Shown piece by piece: positions 33,459 to 45,013 of a stretch of DNA of 64,000 nucleotides. Every line of letters starts with the position of its first letter. Within the stretch, counting starts at the first letter, position 1. The translations under genes were made by a program, and so were the position numbers. The notes under the pieces were generated by a model. That model ran no database searches and was not told the DNA's origin. It saw only the letters and a list, made by a program, of their open reading frames with translations. Source of the stretch: Poa pratensis (lineage: Eukaryota; Streptophyta; Magnoliopsida; Poales; Poaceae); assembly GCA_947311845.1 (NCBI GenBank), contig CAMZMU010000096.1:16459655-16523654 (forward strand), read 5' to 3'.

Positions 33459-36400
33459 CTATTTTTCGACATAGTGGAATTCACCGAATTCATCTACGAC
33501 ATGCGTCAGAATGAATCCCGCCAATTCCTCCGCAATAGCTTTTACGCGGTTTTTTGGTAGGAGCTGGTTCCGCTTCCTTGACATCTTTAAAAGAAGGAGA
33601 TCAAATCAGTTATGATCGAAACTAAACACAATTGATGGTAGCAAAATAAAAGTTGTGTATGATGTTTACGTACCTCTCGATTTCTTACACTATTGACTCT
33701 CTCATTGACCCTCATGTGAATAAACTCGCAAACGTAGTATCCACATAGTTCCGTCCCCTGTGGTTGTCGCAGACACCACTATACAAGAATTTAATTTAAT
33801 CAAATAATAATCAAGAGAATGATAATGGTATTAGAAAGATACACAGACCTAGATACGTAGTAGTACTTACGTTGTTAGCCTTGAACTGCAGCTTATCTTT
33901 CCATTCACCGCGTTCTTCCGCGATGAACTTTTTCCAAACCCTGCCCGGAAAAGAAAATGAATTGAGGAGTTATTACTTATACTTTTGATATCCGGAAATG
34001 AACGAAAGAGGCCGATATAGTGCGATTGAAATTACCTCTTGAGCATTAGACGCACGCTTTTGTACTCATCTTGATCTCTCCTTAATGAGTCCCAGACTTC
34101 AACTTCTCCTTCCTCGAGTCTAATGATTAGCAGAATGAAGTGGTACCTGCGCACATTTATATACGCAGGTATTCAGAACTCATCAATTACACTTAATATC
34201 GGGAAAGCAAAATAAAATGTGTACAAGACAGTAACACTCACCCGAAGTTGTAAGGAAAAAGTATTTCCTTTTTGGTACTTTGTCGCTTAAAAACGTTAGC
34301 AAAACGTCCTCTGTGTCCTCGGGATGGTCACTATGGTCGGACATGAACTTTATCCGGGTCAATGAACCCAATGTCCCAGATTCCTCCCATTCGGCATTCA
34401 CGAATCTTCATTCTGCATAATAGCGTACAAAAGAATGTTGTGAGGATAATTACAAGCAATGAACGAGCTTAACTATAAATAATTAAATTACACGAATAAA
34501 TTACTTACAGACAATAGCAGCTGATGATAGATTTGTCGAGAGCAAGTTGATTGTACATCTGAAAAAGTTCGGAGAACTCAACCTGCACACCATATTGTCG
34601 GAAGTAGTGTTGTTCCTTAACTCCCGCCATGAGATAGATTTTCCCTTCTTTTGCGGCGGCCATGTACCAGTTATGCAATTTATATAACTGTGTTGTTAGA
34701 GCACTCGGATTTTCGACCAGAGGCAGCCCGAGTTCAAATTTATATTGAATTGTTATCTGCGCTATGGGGTAACCTGTGTCGCCAATGACAACTTCTCCAT
34801 GCTCGATTTCCCGAGCTTCAGAAGGCACAATGAGCGGGGCGATCGATTGTGCTTCTTGTTCTCCGAGCTGGGCAACTCTTTTCCCGCACGCTTTATCTTG
34901 CTCCATCTGTGAGGAAAGTACCTTGTCAATACCTCGCTCATAGTCTGAAAGGGGCGGTGGTGGAGGGTCATATAGGTTGTCAACGGTGTGATCTTTTACC
35001 TCAGTTGGTATAGTCTTCAGAAGTTCCTTTATGGGGTCCAGTCTTGCCTCCAGTCTTTCCTTTTTTTCTGTTCAAAAAAGGCTCTCGCCTCTTCACGTGT
35101 GCTCACTTCTAATTCCTCCTGAGTCATCTCACAGCTAACTTCTCAGGAGCCTTGACTTCCTTGGGTTTTTTTTGCACGTTTCTTGACAGGGGACGACGTG
35201 AACAGCTTCCGCTTTGTCAAATTACTAGTGGGCGCAGCAGTCGGCTGACGGGACGGCGCGGGCGATGGACTCGCGGTGGGCTCCCAATCGTCGGGGGAGG
35301 AGGGTGGACTTTGCTGTGGTGAATTTCTAACCGGAGGAGTCGGTGGCCTTGGCGCCGAGTCTGGAAACTTGATGTATTTCTTCTTCCATAGAACGATACC
35401 AAGTTCGACTTCTCCCAATGTCTTCTCGCCTTCAGCTCCGGGAATGTCAAGATGCATTGAGTTGAATCCCGACATAACTTTCGTGACCCCGACACGAGCA
35501 AATCCAGCCGGAATCTCACCAAAATGGAAGGTTGATCCAAGTTGATGTGGTAAAGCATAGCCATTCGCCACCGGAAAACTAATGTTCTTCATTGGCGCAT
35601 GTAACTCACAATTTGTCTTCTCCGTGATATCATCCACGGGGTAGCGCGCCGCCGACGGTTCATCAACTGCAGGATCTTGTAGCTGCGTGGAACCCACGCT
35701 GCTTTTCCGCTGAGATGGGCAGACATCGACTGCATGATCTTCTACTCGCGGCTGAGATTCCCTTTGCTGGGTAATTAAGGCCAGTTGCTCCTTCACATCA
35801 TGCATCTGGCGTTCTAATGCAGTAAACCTCTCCGCCTCCCTCTTCTTACCTCTGCAATGTTTTCTATAAGTTGCAGCGTCCTCCGGAAACCCTTCAAGAA
35901 AACCAACCCCGCCTCCTCTGCCTCGACATCGTCCCCAGTGTTCTTTATTCCCGAGGGCGAGTGAAAGCTCGTCGTCCTCTCTATCGGGAACATATTTTCC
36001 CTGTCGGACTAGTTCTATTGCGTCAACTAGTTTTTTGGTGACTCTTTAATTCTTTTCTTCCATTTTCCCTGTGCAACAATCAGCCCTGTGTTTGGGTCCA
36101 ACACTGCCCCATGCGCGAACAACCATAACTTGGACCTGTCGGGCCAGTCATCTGTCTGTGGAGTGATCCCTTTTTGACGCAGCTCGTTTTCATAGGCTTC
36201 CCACTTAGGCACGGCAGTCTTGTAGCCACCTGAGCCCAAACGATGGAAATATTTCTTCTTCTTAGCATTCAACTTATTTTGTCGATCGGGCCACAGCGAC
36301 GGCCGATTTCTTATACGCCACAAATTCAGGCCAGTCATCTTTTAGCTTCTCTAGATGTCCAGTGAAATCTGGAGTTTTTTCTCATATTTTCTCCACAATG

Positions 36401-37117
36401 TTTTCTTCCAGTTGTTGAATTGCTCGGCCATCTTGCTAAGAGTCCACTCCTTGACTTTATCCTTCCTCCTCTGTGGGAGATCTGCCGGTAGGCTGAAAGA
36501 ACCCAATATCGACTCCCAAAGGGTTTCTTTAATTCTTTGCTCGACATATTTTGCGCCAATGTTTTTTTTCTTCGGCTCATTCCATTCTGCAACGGTGATC
36601 GGGACCATGTCCCTTACAAGAAATCCGCATTGAGCTATATATTTAGTGGAGATTCCATCGGGTTTCTCCGGTTTGCCTTTTATGCTAACTTCGTCGATCG
36701 ACAACTTTGCACCATCCGGCAGCTTTAACCCTTGGGCCGGGCCTCGTTTACGGATTGACGTAGATCCAGAGGGCTGAAAGAAAAATGTTTCGTTAATAAG
36801 TGCGCATATAAATCAATTAATGCATCTAGCTAGTGATCAACAAGACTTAATATATACCTTGCCGGAGTTCTCTACGGAGTTTTCTAACGGCACTTCTTCT
36901 TCTTCGTCGTCGTCGTCTCTGAAGTTTTGTAACTCAAGTCCCTCACCGGAGTCGTTCAAACATTTCGCGCTGAAATCTTCGCCGTCTTCTTCGTCGGTCT
37001 CTTCTCCATCGAATTGGGTCCAAGGGTCTTATCAAATATAATTGCTTGAAAGCGTTCTTCTTTCTCCAAGTCTCGGATGAAGGCCGGGGCGTCGATGATG
37101 GGGGCATCGTCCTCCAT
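33459..37117 (-). pseudogene. CACTA TNP1-like protein fused to a ULP1-type protease
   Basis: A multi-exon minus-strand gene from ATG 37117 (MEDDAPIIDAPAF) to a stop at 33459. In order it shows an acidic N-terminal exon, a Transposase_24-like region (36.7-36.05 kb: WESILGSFSLPADL, GSGGYKTAVPKWEAYE), a Transposase_23/TNP1 region near 35.5 kb (SFPVANGYALPHQLGSTFHF, PAGFARVGVTKVM) and a proline/serine-rich linker. The ULP1-like (C48) part follows in short exons: YHFILLIIRLEEG and VWDSL with the His and Asp at about 34145-34060, then RQPQGTELCGYYVCEFI with Gln and Cys near 33770-33710. It ends QLLPKNRVKAIAEELAGFI. Frameshifts are visible in the N-terminal exon and in the exon at about 34405-34240, so no full protein is expected. 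Confidence 0.75.
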
Positions 37118-37993
37118 AGCTCAATGTCACTGCAAATTTGTAATTCATAGCAAACAACTTTAATATTCTTATACACAATAATATTGCATCTAAAATTTTG
37201 AAACTTTGCTACTAGAATTTTCAAACTTAGCAAAATTCACATATTTACTATAATAAAAAAATGACAATGCACATATTTACTTATTTACTAGAATAATTTT
37301 TCACATATTTAATTACTAGACATAAAATTTACTCACATATTTACACTACTAAAAAAAGATGAACACTAAAATTTACTCAACTACTATTTCAAACTTAGCA
37401 ATATTTCAAACTTTACAATGTTATTTTTAGTAATGTTATTTTCAAAGTTTAGCAATATTTCTACACTAAAAATATTGTTACATATTGATTAAAAAAATGA
37501 CAATGCACATATTTACTCACTATATTTGCATAAAATTTACTCACTATATTTAAATAAAAAAAATTACTCACTATATTTAAATTAAAAAAATGACAATGCA
37601 CATAAAATTTACTCACCTAAACAGTACTAAAAACAAAAAAAATGAACAACTACTAAAAAAAGAACAGTACTGAAAAAAAAAACTTACCTCTCTTCTTCGA
37701 TCGGCCAGAGCAGGGCCGGGCGTCGACGGGGGCGCGGCGGAGGGCGTGCGGCGTCGTGGCGCGCGGCCGGAGTACGTGCGCGGCGGAGAGGCGGCCGGAG
37801 TACGTGCGCGCGGCGGAGAGGGCGCGGCGGCCGTAGTACGTGCGCGCGGCGGCGTCGACGGCGGGGCACGCGGAGCGGCGGAGTCGTCGACGGCAGAGCA
37901 GGAGCAGGGCTTCGCCGGAGCTTCGTCGTCGAGGAGAAGAACGAGGACTTGGTGAAATTTGGGGATCGATCCGTCGATCCCCACTTAAAACTG

Positions 37994-38405
37994 CCATCAA
38001 ACACCCTTTAGTACCGGTTGTTGTTTGCAACCGGTACTAAAGGTCCATTTTGGGCCGCGCAAATTTTCACGCGCGAAGCCCAACCCTTTAGTACCGGTTG
38101 GCTTATACAACCGGTACTAATGGCCTTTTTTTTCTGTTTTTTCTATTTGGTTTCTGTTTTGTTTTTTCTATTTGGTTTCTGTTTTGTTTTTTTCTCTAGT
38201 TTCTTTTTATTTTATATCTATGTAATTTAATTATCTTAAAATTTATAATAATTATCTATTTATTTTAGAAACATCGTTAACACCAACGACGTCAATACGT
38301 AGGGGGGACACGTGTCCTCCCCAGCGCTGGGGTAGGACACGTGTCTGACACGAGTCGTGACCGCGAAGCCCGCCTTTAGTCCCGGTTGGTAACACCAACC
38401 GGAAG
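37994..38405. repeat. Internal cluster of CACTA subterminal repeats
   Basis: TTTAGTACCGGTTG...CAACCGGTACTAA pairs at about 38006-38042 and 38087-38122, and a TTTAGTCCCGGTTGG...CCAACCGGAAGTAAAG pair at 38372-38408. They lie between the two gene blocks, where a simple CACTA element should have none. Confidence 0.8.
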
Positions 38406-41359
38406 TAAAGAAGCACACGGATCGTGTGTTTTTTCAAGTGCTTGTGAGCCGTTGGATCAGGGGTGTGTTTCTTTGAAGAACTTGTGAGCCGTATCTGCTG
38501 TATGCAACCATAATATGTGTCCTTTGTCCCATCGTCGTTTGTTGCATCAAAGCGGACACCACTGTTTTTGTTAGTGCTCTTTTTGTCTTGGGTTTCCGTG
38601 TAAAATGTATTCCCATTTATCTCGTACCCTTGGAAAGTCAATATAGTCGAAGATGGTGACTTGGCCAACAAGTATAGCTCTTGTCCAACAGTGGTGTTAT
38701 TAATGAGATGTGTACGCAACCAACTGCCGAAAGTATCCACGTGTTTCCCTTTAATCCAGAAGTTAGTCTCTCCGGGTATTGGAGCGTAAAATATCCATGT
38801 GTTTCACGATATACGGAGCCACCAATCTGGAATTTTGTAGAACTGTGTAGTGTGCTTGAGTGAAAGAATGCCCGTCCATACATCTTGTTGCTTTCTTTCC
38901 TAGCGTGCCTTTTCCACGCAGTCTCCCCTCATGGCGCGATTGAGGAACACCGATCGGCTTAAGATCAGAATAAAGTCAACACAAAACTCAATGACCTCCT
39001 CTGTTCCATAGCCCTTGGACATGCTTCCTTCTGGCCTAGCACGGTTATGAACGTATTTCTTTAAGACTCCCATGAACCTCTCAAAGGGGAACATGTTGTG
39101 TAGAAATACAGGACCGAGAATGGAAATCTCTTCGACGAGGTGAACTATGAGGTGCGTCATAATATTGAAGAAGGACGGTGGAAACACCAACTCGAAGCTG
39201 ACAAGACATTGGACCACACCCGTCTGTAAACTTGGTAGAGTTGCTGGATCGATTACCTTCTGAGAAATTGCATTCAGGAATGCACATAGCTTCACAATGG
39301 GTACTCGAACGTTTTCCGGTAGAAGCCCCCTCAATGCAACCGGAAGTAATTGTGTCATAATCACGTGGCAGTCATGAGACTTCAGGTTTTGGAACTTTTT
39401 CTCTGCCATGTTTATTATTCCCTTTATATTCGACGAGTAGCCAGACGGGACCTTGATACTGCTCAGGACTTGAAAAAAGATCTCCTTCTCTTTTTTGGTA
39501 AGAGCGTAGCTGGCAGTACCTTGGTACTTCTCTGGATTCAGGTTGTCTCGTTCGTGCGTACTTTGCTGGTCCTGCCGTGCATCCGATGTATCTTTCGTCT
39601 TCCCATACACGCCTAAGAAGTTTAGCAGGTTCACGCAAAGATTTTTCGTCACGTGCATCACGTCGATTGCAGAGCGAACCTCTAGGATTTTCCAATAGGG
39701 TAAATCCCAAAATATAGATTTCTTTTTCCACAAGGGTACGCGCTTGTTAGCGTCTTTCGGAACATTTAGACTGCCAGGACCCTTTCCAAATATTACTTCC
39801 AAATCCTTGACCATGCCATATATAACATCACCATCAGGGCGTGTAGGCTTCGTTCGGTTATCTGCCTCACCTTTGAAATGCTTGCCTGGCTTTCTTACGG
39901 GATGCCTGTTTGGAAGAAATCGACGATGACCAAGGTACACATTCTTGTTACCTAAATATATACTGTCAGTCTTATCTAAACAGTGCGTGCATGCATTGTA
40001 TCCCTTGTTTGACTGTCCTGAAATGTTACTAAGAGCAGGCCAATCATTGATGGTTACAAACAGCAACGCTCGTAGGCCAAATTCCTCCTGTTTGTACTCA
40101 TCCCACACACGTACGCCTTCGTCAGACCACAACTGTAAAAGTTCGTCAACTAATGGCCTCAGATACACATCAATGTCGTTGCCGGGTTGCTTCGGGCCTT
40201 GGATAAGCACTGGCATCATAATATACTTTTGCTTCATGCACAACCAAGGAGGAAGGTTATAGATACATAGAGTCACGGGCCAGGTGCTATGACTGCTGCT
40301 CTGCTCCCCAAACGGATTCAAGCCATCTGTACTTAGACCAAACCTTAAGTTCCTTGCGTCAGCTGCAAATTCCCCAAACACTGTCGATGTTTCTCCACTG
40401 AGACCCATCAGCGGGGTGTCTCAGCATCTCGTCTTCCTTACGGTCTTCTTTGTGCCATCGCAACAACTTGGCATGCTCTTTGTTTCGGAACAAACGTTTC
40501 AACCGTGGTATTATAGGAGCATACCACATCACCTTCGCGGGAACCCTCTTCCTGGGGCTCGGCTCGCCCTCAACATCACCTGGGTCATCTCGCCCGATCT
40601 TATACCGCAATGCACCGCATATCGGGCATGCATTCAAATTCTCGTACTTCTCACCGCGGTAGAGGATGCAGTCATTGATGCATGCATGTATCTTCTCCAC
40701 CTCTAATCCTAGAGGGCAGACAATCTTCTTTGCTTCGTATGTATTGTGCGGCAATTCATTATTCCTTGGAAGACTCTTCTTAAATATTTGTAGCAACTCC
40801 TGAAATGCCTTGTCAGATATTCCATTCTTTGCCTTCCACTGCAGCAATTCCAGGGTGGTACCCAGCTTTTTCTGGCCATCTTCACAATTTGGGTACAACA
40901 ATTTTTTGTGATCCTCTAACATGCGCTCCAACTTCGACCACTCGTTTTCACTTCCGCACTTCATCTGTTCATCAAGAATGACCCGACGAAGATCATCATC
41001 ATCGGACTGATCAACAATGACCTCGAGCTCAACTTCGTCTTCCCCCATTGTAGTATCACCGTGTTCAGAGAACACAGGATAGTTGTCATCATCCTCTTCT
41101 TCAGGGTCTTCCATTATACCCCTCTTTCTCCATGCTTGGTCCAACAAAAATAATTGGGCATGAAGCCTTGTCGCAACAAGTGGGAGTGTATGGTTCTTAC
41201 GCTCGGGTAATTCCTCGTATTCCGACATTCATCACATGGACAAATCATAAAACCATTCTTCAGCTTGTTTAACTTAACCACATCGAGAAAACGATGCATG
41301 CCATCAATGAACTCGGGACAGCGTCGATCACCGTACATCCATTCTCGGCTCATCTGCAT
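38252..41359 (-). pseudogene. TNP2-type CACTA transposase (frameshifted, C-terminus cut)
   Basis: Start ATG 41359 or 41353 (MSREWMYGDRRCPEFIDG). Order: Transpos_assoc domain with ICPCDECRN and an acidic linker, a zinc-knuckle-like patch (KIHACINDCILYRGE, CPICG), then the Transposase_21 region from about 40.4 kb (FAADARNLRFGLSTDG, NLPPWLCMKQKYIMM, RSAIDVMHVTKNLCVN) and a DUF4218-like part (FNIMTHLIVHLVEEI, MFPFERFMGVLKKYVHNRA). The frame changes at about 41112-41117 and about 40376-40390, then twice more near 38900 and 38700. The last readable piece (FGSWLRTHLINNTTVG, ILTFQGYEINGNTFYT) breaks off near 38430, so the final DUF4216-type region is missing. It is not expected to be active. Confidence 0.88.
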
Positions 41360-42499
41360 TACATAAATACATCAAAAACCATTACACCAGCTAAATAATG
41401 AATAGAGATACGTGACCAAATTAATTAATACAAGTTCATCACATTAAAACCAAAGTAGAGTAGTGCCCAAATGTAATACATAGTTCTCACGAAACATACA
41501 TCAATCGAAACTAACATACAACTATCTAAAGAATTTAAATCCAACAACAAATGCGATCAGAATCGCAACCAAGGTAACTATTGAACCAACAGCATAATGA
41601 TACCAAGCCTCTTGACTAATGACATATTTTCTAATCTTTTTAAGCTTGAGCGCATTGCATCCATCTTCATCTCGTGAGCAGCGACGACGTCGGCAAGCTC
41701 GACCCCGTGAGCATCAACGATGTCGGCAATCTTCAAGTCCAATACCATCTTCTCTTCCAGGCATTGGAGACGAAGATCTTCACTTATCTTCAATTTTGCT
41801 TTCAAATCGTTGTTTTTTTTAAAAACTCGACAATAGGGTCGGCTGGAATTTCCGGTTCAACTACCTCCTAAATAAAAATATATCTATGTCAAGTTGGTCG
41901 GCATGATTGTTATAAACACGAAACAAAATAAATAGTTATAAAAATATACCACATCCGAATCATAGACCGGACGAGGGCCGACGGGGACGGATATCAAAAC
42001 CATGACACTATACATATAAAAAAACATAAGAAAATTATACAAGAAATAATTATGCATTTAAATCATATAACTAACATTTTTAAAATAAAAGATAAAAAAG
42101 AGGCTCACCGAGGTGGTGTCGGTGACGGAGCGGCGCGGGCGATCGACGGCGGTGAGGAAGGGGACGAGACGACACTATATAAAACCACAAATTATACTTT
42201 AATTTGAGCTCAAAATGCATATAAAACAAATGAAATCCCTAACTTAGGCATTTCATCAAACACTTGCAAGCACCACCAAAATCAAACTTGCTAAACTTGC
42301 ACGAAAATGAGCTAAACTTGAAATGCCGGAAGAGAAGATGAAGTTGCTAACCCTTATATATGTAGGTGCCACCAATCTTGGAAGTTGTTGGAGAAAAAAG
42401 GGGTGAATTTGAGCTTGGGAGAGCAAAGAGAGAGGAAAAATGGAGTTGAATTCGAGCTCAAAATGGAGCTGGCTCGGGGTGGAAGAAGGGTTATAGTGC

Positions 42500-42775
42500 C
42501 CGAGACCTTTAATAACAACCGGTACTAAAGGTCTCGCCGTGGGGCCACCAACCGCGGCCGCATGTGCCGCGGGGCCTCCAACTCTTTAGTACCGGTTGTT
42601 ATTAGCAACCGGTACTAAAGGGTAACCTTTAGTACCGGTTGCTAAGACCAACCGGTACTAAAGGTCCTCGCCGCGGTGCCCCTGCTGGCACACGAACGCA
42701 ACCGGTGCTAATGCCCCCTTTAGTACCGGTTTTTGTACAACCGGTACTAAAGGGGGCGCACCGTTGCCCCCTTTT
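42500..42775. repeat. CACTA subterminal repeats, right end
   Basis: At least five hairpin-like pairs of TTTAGTACCGGTT and its inverse before the right terminus. Confidence 0.85.
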
Positions 42776-42787
42776 CTACTAGTGTCC

Positions 42788-43629
42788 AAAAAAAACTATG
42801 CTCCTTTGTTTAATTTCCAAAAAACTAACTATGCTTCTTTGTTTAATTTCCTGTTGTTTGACAAAAAAATGACAAAACGATTTTACATTTTCACTGTTTT
42901 TTGTTTTCCGTCGTTATTTCTTGTTTCGTTTTTCGTTTTCTTTCTCGGGTTTTCTCTGTGCTGTATCTTTAAAAAATGTGTTTTCTTTTGCTTTACAAAA
43001 TAACGCCAAGTTTTATCTTTTGGGATTTAATGGACGTTCAAAACTTTCGGTGTTGTTGTTTCTACATGTCATTGTTCACTTCTGTATTTTTCATTTCATG
43101 TTGGAACCTTATAAAATGAAGAAAAATTATGGTAGTAGCATATGTTAGTCCTTTGCATGCCTAAATGTTTTACTATTTCTAAGATGAGTTTTAGTCTTCC
43201 AGAAAATTGCATCTTTCAAATGGCTTGCTGGTGCGCAACACTTGCAGCGCAGCTAGAAACCCTAATTGCCACGTGTCCTAGTGCCGACTCGAGTCTCACT
43301 CGGTCACATTGAACTTTCAGTCGGAACTCTTTCTGGCTAGCTCCAATCCTCTTAAGTGTGTGACCTGTATTTACTTCCAGCTGGACACAGCAGTAGATAG
43401 TCCTCTGACTCCTATTCACGACTGCCTGTCGGCAAACACTGTTGGCTGACTCACTCTCATGTACAACTGTTCTCAAGTTGATAGTCAGCAGCAGCTTTTA
43501 TCAAAGCATACCAACTCCCAAATGGAGTAAAGTCGTCCATGACTTTCTTTTCCAATGTCCATACGACCATTCCCTTATAGCCTCGCTATTTACCTTGTGA
43601 GAGATATAGACGAGAGGTAGCAGAAATTC
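42788..43629. other. Intergenic, AT-rich, nothing recognised
   Basis: T-rich stretch with a short direct repeat (CTTTGTTTAATTTCC at about 42803 and 42838). No gene or terminal repeats seen. Confidence 0.45.
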
Positions 43630-43631
43630 AC

Positions 43632-44027
43632 TTTGGCTACCGGGTGCATATGCACCTGTTATTTTCTTCAAAATTTAAAAAATATGAAAACACTTCGAAA
43701 AAATCTGTAAACAATTGGGCACAAACATATACAAGTTCTTAACATTCGTGCAAAATTACGGAAGGAAATGATACTTTCTATGGTCTGTGCAAAAAAAAAA
43801 ACAAAATCTGTGCTTTGGAAAATGCATTTTTAAATCTCATTTCGGTCACAGATTTTGTCTTTTTTCACAGACCACAGAAATTGCTATTTGCTTCCGAAAT
43901 TTTGCATGAATGTTCAAAACTTGTAAATGTGTGCGCCCAATTTTTTCAGATATTTTTGAATAGTTTTCATATTTTTTTAATTTTGAAACATATAACAGGA
44001 GCATATGCACCCGGAAGCCAAAACGCC
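43632..44027. mobile_element. Foldback MITE with arms of about 190 bp
   Basis: Both ends carry TTGGCT(A/T)CCGGGTGCATATGC in opposite orientation. The arms stay complementary through AAAATATGAAAAC, AATTGGGC(A/G)CA and TACAAGTT to near the centre, so the whole element folds into one long imperfect hairpin. Non-coding. No clear target duplication beyond T-rich flanks. Confidence 0.78.
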
Positions 44028-44030
44028 TCT

Positions 44031-44476
44031 CCCCGAGAGGTAGTCATTTCTTTAATAGCTTGACTCTCTACTCGTCTTGTGTCCTTGATTCAACCACTCA
44101 TTGACTAACTCCTTAGTCATGTCACATGGCCATGCTTTTTAAATCAAGTCACCCGAGTGGGTGCAGAGAACATCTCTCTTAGTTGTTAGTTGGAGGGGCT
44201 AATCCTATCTTGGTTGACCATGACACACAACTTTGTTTCTCGAGTCGGCCCAAATCTTACCTTTATAATACACATAGCGTTTGACAAGATCTAAACTGGC
44301 AGATACACAACTCGGGTCATATGAAAACCTCAAGACTAGGAACGTGTTGTACACATTAATGTGTTACGCAAATGACTACTTGCTCGTTGTGCCTCATGTG
44401 GAGCAGTCCTACTCGCTAAACTAGTTTAATTACCCGAGTTTGTGTGTCGAGTCGGCATTTCTATGTCCATGACAAG
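44031..44476. other. Intergenic, nothing recognised
   Basis: Mixed sequence with two GACTCGAG/CGAGTCGG motifs and no gene or element ends. Confidence 0.4.
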
Positions 44477-44485
44477 TGAAACCGA

Positions 44486-44757
44486 GCTAATTTTTTTTAA
44501 TAATACATTTTTTTAATGAAATTCGAAAAATATTACGGAAAACCAGGGAATTCCAAAAATAATACGGCGTCGGCTAGTACTGGGCCGACAGGACCTCGTC
44601 GGCCAGGGTTGGACCGAAAAGTGCCCGTCGGCTGAACTCTGGCCGACTGCTTTGCAGGCCTGCGGCGACAGGCCTGTCGGCGTGACGTGGCCTCCCGTCG
44701 GCCCAAGCTTGGCCGACCAGCCCCTTATCGGCCAAAGCCTGGCCGACAGGGCAAAAC
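44486..44757. repeat. Left terminal inverted repeat of the PMD element
   Basis: About 270 bp, AT-rich for the first 85 bp and GC-rich after. It mirrors 49278-49547 with about five differences plus one or two single-base gaps. It contains at least ten GTCGGCC/GGCCGAC-type heptamers in both orientations. Confidence 0.93.
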
Positions 44758-44765
44758 TCCAACAA

Positions 44766-44918
44766 TTTTTCGCGCCAGCCCTTCCCGGCGACGCCCGTTC
44801 GCGCCTTATTTTTCCCGCCATATTTCTCCCGCCCTAATTCTCCCGCCATAGTTCTCGCGCCTTTTTTTTCCCGCCATTTACCTCCCGCCTTTTTTCTCCC
44901 GCCATTTTTCTCCCGCTC
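44766..44918 (+). promoter_or_regulatory. E2F-like site array upstream of the SANT-like gene
   Basis: Three exact matches to the plant E2F consensus TTTSSCGC lie at 44768-44775 (TTTCGCGC), 44811-44818 (TTTCCCGC) and 44867-44874 (TTTCCCGC). Six or more near matches (TCTCCCGCC, TTCTCGCGCC) fill the space between. The array begins right after the inverted repeat and ends just before the TATA box. S-phase-linked expression is the natural inference. Confidence 0.6.
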
Positions 44919-44937
44919 TTCTTCTCCTGGGTGAGCC

Positions 44938-44948
44938 TATATATATAC
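44938..44948 (+). promoter_or_regulatory. TATA box of the SANT-like gene
   Basis: CTATATATATACC lies 66-76 bp upstream of the ATG at 45014. With transcription starting about 25-35 bp downstream, this leaves a short 5'UTR. Confidence 0.65.
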
Positions 44949-45013
44949 CCCAATAGATTTGGTGATGGAGGAGGGGTGTGGTGCGTGGTTATTTCCTCAG
45001 TCGGATAGGAACG

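Larger units (their letters stand above)
33005..42784 (-). mobile_element. CACTA transposon, 9.8 kb, TSD TCC
   Basis: Complete ends: CACTGGTAGAGAA at the left and its inverse (read CACTAGTAGAAAA) at the right, with a TCC duplication at 33002-33004 and 42785-42787. Subterminal TTTAGTACCGGTTG/CAACCGGTACTAAA repeats crowd both ends, and again the middle (38.0-38.4 kb). Two gene blocks lie on the minus strand: a TNP2-type transposase (38252-41359) and a TNP1/ULP1-type gene (33459-37117). Both have frame breaks, so the copy looks non-autonomous now. Confidence 0.95.

Noticed and set aside
37613..38040. Arg/Ala/Pro-rich ORFs between the two CACTA gene blocks
   Set aside because: GC-rich promoter or 5'UTR sequence of the TNP1-like gene; the frames carry no domain.
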